Assembly: GCA_035222895.1 (NCBI GenBank)
Contig: JAVYIG010001588.1
Location: 62,001-126,000, forward strand
DNA from: Strongylocentrotus droebachiensis
Taxonomy: Eukaryota; Echinodermata; Echinoidea; Camarodonta; Strongylocentrotidae
Length of the DNA: 64,000 nucleotides
Direction: 5' to 3'
Part shown: in pieces, positions 60,884 through 64,000 of the stretch
Layout: each line of letters begins with the position of its first letter
Numbering within the stretch: position 1 is the first letter of the stretch
The notes under the pieces: model-generated
Databases searched by the model: none
What the model was told of the DNA's origin: nothing
Seen by the model: the letters and a program-made list of their open reading frames with translations, nothing else
Made by a program: the position numbers and the translations under genes

Positions 60884-61183
60884 TTATTAAATATATTTGT
60901 GGCTTCCACCCAGTAAATAAGATCGATTGATCGATCAGGAGAGGTTTAATCAGGAGAGCTTAGGTATTTGTTTCCAGTTCATCGTGACTGTGCCATGGAC
61001 CAGTGATGGCCTGGTGGTAGAGTCGCTGCCCGGCAAGCAATAGATGGCAGGTTCAAATCCCGCTGGTTCCAAGATTTTTTCTGACTTGTGTTTTTTCAAT
61101 ACAGGTTGATCAATCGACCTTATTGATACAGATCGATCAATCGATCTTATTTACTGGGTGGAAGCCACAAATATATTTAATAA
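60884..61183. mobile_element. Small foldback unit with perfect 53-bp inverted repeats enclosing a tRNA-like sequence
   Basis: Arms 60884-60936 and 61131-61183 are exact reverse complements over 53 bp (core TAAGATCGATTGATCGATC). They surround about 194 bp that contains a tRNA-like sequence at 60997-61070. Related direct copies of TATAAAA...TACTTCAGCTTTT lie just outside both arms (near 60864-60885 and 61213-61236). Perfect arms suggest recent origin or gene conversion. Confidence 0.8.
60997..61070 (+). tRNA. tRNA-like sequence, probably a pseudogene or SINE head
   Basis: It is 74 nt, the length of a tRNA. The 5' GGACCAG pairs over all seven positions with the 3' CTGGTTC (one G-U), followed by one unpaired base. 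The T arm has the B box GGTTCAAATCC with a 4/5 paired stem, and an A-box-like TGGTGGTAGAGTC is present. The D arm is short and the anticodon arm does not form a standard 5-bp stem with a 7-nt loop, so no anticodon is assigned. A run of six T (terminator-like) starts about 5 nt after it. Best read as a tRNA-derived unit able to bind Pol III, not a working tRNA. Confidence 0.4.
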
Positions 61184-61621
61184 TTGAAATTTCTCCCAGG
61201 AAGCATTACATTTATAAAAAATACTTCAGCTTTTCTTTTGAAAATTCAGAAACGAATGTGAATCATTTCCTTCATTGTCTTTTAGCACAATTTCTTTTAA
61301 TTGAAAGCAGAGTCATTACATAGTCATAACATAGTCGTATGAGTCACAGTGTAGTCTGTAAACGGAGGAAAGGTCATTTTATATAGTATGATTTCCTCTT
61401 CGATATCTTCTTAAAATATCCATGTGTAAAACACAGCAACAAGAGGCAAGTTGACAACTTGGGAGACTTATAGCCATAGCTCAACCTAATAAACCTGTAT
61501 TATTGAAGTTTCTGCGGTACAGACATTTGCATATTTGCCAGCCTATCCCAAGGGATTTCTGTTCAAAATTCATGTAAATAATTTTCAGGTTGTTGTTGAT
61601 TCTGTTGCACTTTTTTAAAGA

Positions 61622-61657
<36 letters not shown>

Positions 61658-61660
61658 ACT
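61622..61660 (+). repeat. (CT)n microsatellite
   Basis: TCTCTC array followed by CT/T-rich sequence; the Arg/Glu frame on the minus strand is an artefact. Confidence 0.92.
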
Positions 61661-62189
61661 CTTTTTTTCTTTCTTGCTGTATTTCATATTTTGTTAGACC
61701 TCCCCCTCCCCCGCTTTTCTATCTCTCTTACTACTTGCCTCTCCTAACCCCCTTCCTGTGAAAGCTTTCATTTCTCCCCAACCATAGTTACCATTCATTA
61801 GTATAGTAACTGCCATTCAGTCATTTAGCTAAAATCTACCTTTCAGTAATAAATCGGGCATTGCCAAATTTCACCCCTCAAACCGTCCCGTTTTCAACGT
61901 CCCTACCTAACGTGCTTGTCTTATGCAAACAGGTTCCCCTTAGAAAGTAAGAAGAAAAGCCTAAACACAAGGGAAGTTTGCACAAGTAAAAAAAAAAAAA
62001 AGGAGAGAAGAATAGTTGAATCTTGTTGACATGAAAGATCATACAATTTTTAACATCCTATCAGGTCCCTGTGCTGTTACCGGCGCTCTCTCAGGGGACC
62101 ATCTATATTTCAATTATTGATTTCAGAGAGGCAGAGACAGATGGGCCAGTCCGCAAACCTTTAGGAAATAAGTACGGAGAGAAAGCAGA

Positions 62190-62206
62190 GGGGGGGGGGG
62201 GGGGGG
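62190..62206 (+). repeat. Poly-G tract (about 17 nt)
   Basis: Uninterrupted G run preceded by a GAGAGAAAGCAGAG purine stretch. Confidence 0.9.
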
Positions 62207-62769
62207 CGGAATGCTGTAGAAAGAAAAACACAGATTTCTAGATATATAAAAAGGGAAATGAAAGATATGCAGCACTGATGGCAGAGGCTTGATAGTCTTG
62301 TGACCCTTGAACTTGTTTACAGTAATGCAGTAAACTTGACTCTGAAGCACTACATCATATTTGGTAACATAATAAAGCCAAAGTATACCCTTAGTGACCC
62401 TATATACTCAAGGTTGTTAGCAGAGCTAATGCACAAAGTTGTTTAAAATTTCATTTTATGTGTTATAAGATACTCTGTGATATTGTGTGTGTGTGTTGTT
62501 GTTTTTACAAGAAATAGTAACAGTAAATATTGTGATAATTTGCTAGAAAAACAAGAAACTAATATGCAAGATATAGACAAAATTCCTTGTATATTCTGAA
62601 GTGTATGTGAATTATTAGGGCGCATAATTGTTTCAGATTAATAGTAGGCAAATATAGTTTCAGAATTCTCACACCCATTCTTAATACAATCTTCTTGTCA
62701 ATGCATGTAAGATATGTTTGTTTGCTAGATTATAAAATGTAATCAAGTGACTAATTTGTCAAATCTTCC

Positions 62770-63380
62770 TCTGCCAGTCATGTCATTGGAATCCTCATCT
62801 AACAGAGATATCCTCCGCTAAACTTTTGCTCTAAGTCAATATTTAGCTCAAATTGATGAAACATTAGTATGGGGGACGTAAGTTAGTCTCCTAATTGATA
62901 GGAGCCCTGTGCTACGCTGCGTCTACCATTACCACGTTTCATGTTGGAGCACGCATAAAATGGCTCGCAGATACTAATTAAAGATGCACCGGCTAAGAAC
63001 ATTTGCAGACGAGTGACGAGATGGGGAGAATCTTCAGGTTTGAGGGGGTAATGGTTTACGTGCAGGAACCTTGATGTAGGTAGGCAGGGAGAGTGTGGTG
63101 TAAGTATGTGTGTGAGAAGAGGAGGAGGAGGAGGAGGAGAATGGGGGAGTGGGACGTGATTGGCACGTCGTCTATCGCCCCTTGGTCATAATGCACGGTG
63201 AGCGGTAAAGATATATTACCTGGGTGACTAGTAAATACATCTTGGGGTACTTAGCTGACCAGGTCTGTATTCATTCTTCGCTCTGCATGTACGTACTCCA
63301 TCTTGGTTTGGGGCTATAGCACCATGCATCAGTCAGGGAAAAGCTTTGTCGTCACGTACATATGACCAAGGGGAAAGATG
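62770..63380. promoter_or_regulatory. Candidate regulatory island near the window end
   Basis: Repeat-poor block (except a GGA run near 63120) with homeodomain-type cores (CTCCTAATTGATAGG, ACTAATTAAAG), a GATA site (CAGAGATATCC) and GC-richer stretches. Composition and motifs only. Confidence 0.23.
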
Positions 63381-63510
63381 TATTAATGAGAGCATTATTA
63401 ACTTGATGATATATTACTCCTCTAATGAAGGGGTCTCCAATACAATAAGAGAAATTATAAATGTGATACATGGGCAGTCAAGGAAAATAAAAGTTATTTA
63501 AAGAACGGAA

Positions 63511-63640
63511 CGAGAGAGAAAGAGAGAGAAAGAATAGGAGAATATGGGAGAGATAAAATTAGGGGTACATTGCTAGGTAAAGGTAGGGGCTTTGGAGAGG
63601 AAGAGAGAGAGAGAGGGAGAGAGAGAGAGAGAGAGAGAAG
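63511..63640 (+). repeat. (GA)n-rich tract
   Basis: Two GA arrays (63511-63535 and 63600-63640) separated by ordinary sequence; minus-strand Ser/Leu frames are repeat artefacts. Confidence 0.9.
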
Positions 63641-64000
63641 GCGGGGGAAGAAGGCGGTGGAGAGAAGACGGATACTCAACCAGACAAACAGATATTGTGA
63701 TGTAAAGAGAAAAAGAGAGATGTGAGAGATTGACAAAGGAAAACAATTTAGCATCCAAATTAAAGATAAAATTGTAATGATTTATAAGTGAGAGTAAATC
63801 AGAGCATATCACATGAGAACTACATGTGCTAACTTAATCATGTCAATGAAGGGTAACTTGTAATTTACACAAATGACAATGTCATTGAGATAATTTTTCA
63901 GCAAAGAATCATCACGTTTCATTCCAAACAAGTTAAGGTAGTGAGATCGAAAGATGGAGTCCTAATTTCGTTATCATAGGTATTTAGAAATGAGATAGCA

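Larger units (their letters stand above)
38131..64000 (+). other. Remaining intron or downstream sequence, non-coding
   Basis: No further exon could be supported. The stretch is AT-rich and holds most of the window's DNA transposons: MITEs near 40.1 and 41.2 kb, Kolobok-like elements at 49085 and 58862, and MITE copy B at 52352. A LINE tail with telomere-like repeats (55.2 kb), a tRNA-like unit in an inverted repeat (60.9 kb) and several microsatellites are also present. The gene's remaining exons are presumably past the window end. Confidence 0.5.

Overview
This is a eukaryotic, AT-rich, gene-poor window. Three things point to a marine invertebrate deuterostome, most likely an echinoderm such as a sea urchin: abundant (GA)n/(CT)n arrays, long G and C homopolymers, and many small palindromic DNA transposons. 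The organism is an inference; no diagnostic marker gene is present. There are no bacterial operons, CRISPR arrays or rRNA genes.

The one gene I can support lies on the + strand and is split by very long introns. Its first coding exon is 19491-20508, inside a spliced exon that begins at 19451. A second coding exon lies at 30327-30448, and the two join in phase (1 then 2 nt of a codon). A possible 24-nt microexon lies at 38107-38130, also in phase. A GC-richer segment at about 6500-7248, ending in a strong splice donor, is a candidate untranslated first exon. Together the two sure exons give 380 residues: a Ser-Pro pentapeptide array, a run of ten His, a Gln/His tract, a possible SUMO site and a Cys-containing block. 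I do not recognise the family. The low-complexity composition and the long introns, with islands that look like conserved non-coding DNA, suggest a developmental nuclear regulator. The rest of the gene is probably beyond 64000.

Layout: 1-6500 is upstream DNA with a 22-bp minisatellite, poly-G/C tracts and a broken LINE 3' end (4940-5305). 6500-7248 is the candidate first exon. 7249-19450 is intron 1. 19451-20508 is the main coding exon. 20509-30326 is intron 2, with one MITE and several candidate regulatory islands. 30327-30448 is the next coding exon. 30449-64000 is intron or downstream DNA rich in mobile elements. These include a 1.7-kb foldback hAT-like element (34956-36654), palindromic MITEs near 40.1 and 41.2 kb, two TTAA-flanked Kolobok-like elements (49085-49586 and 58862-60143), and a second copy of the 21-kb MITE (52352-52702). 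A LINE 3' tail running into telomere-like repeats lies near 55.2 kb, and a tRNA-like unit inside a perfect 53-bp inverted repeat lies at 60884-61183.

Nearly all other open frames in the window are short, simple-sequence or non-conserved-looking and are not treated as genes.
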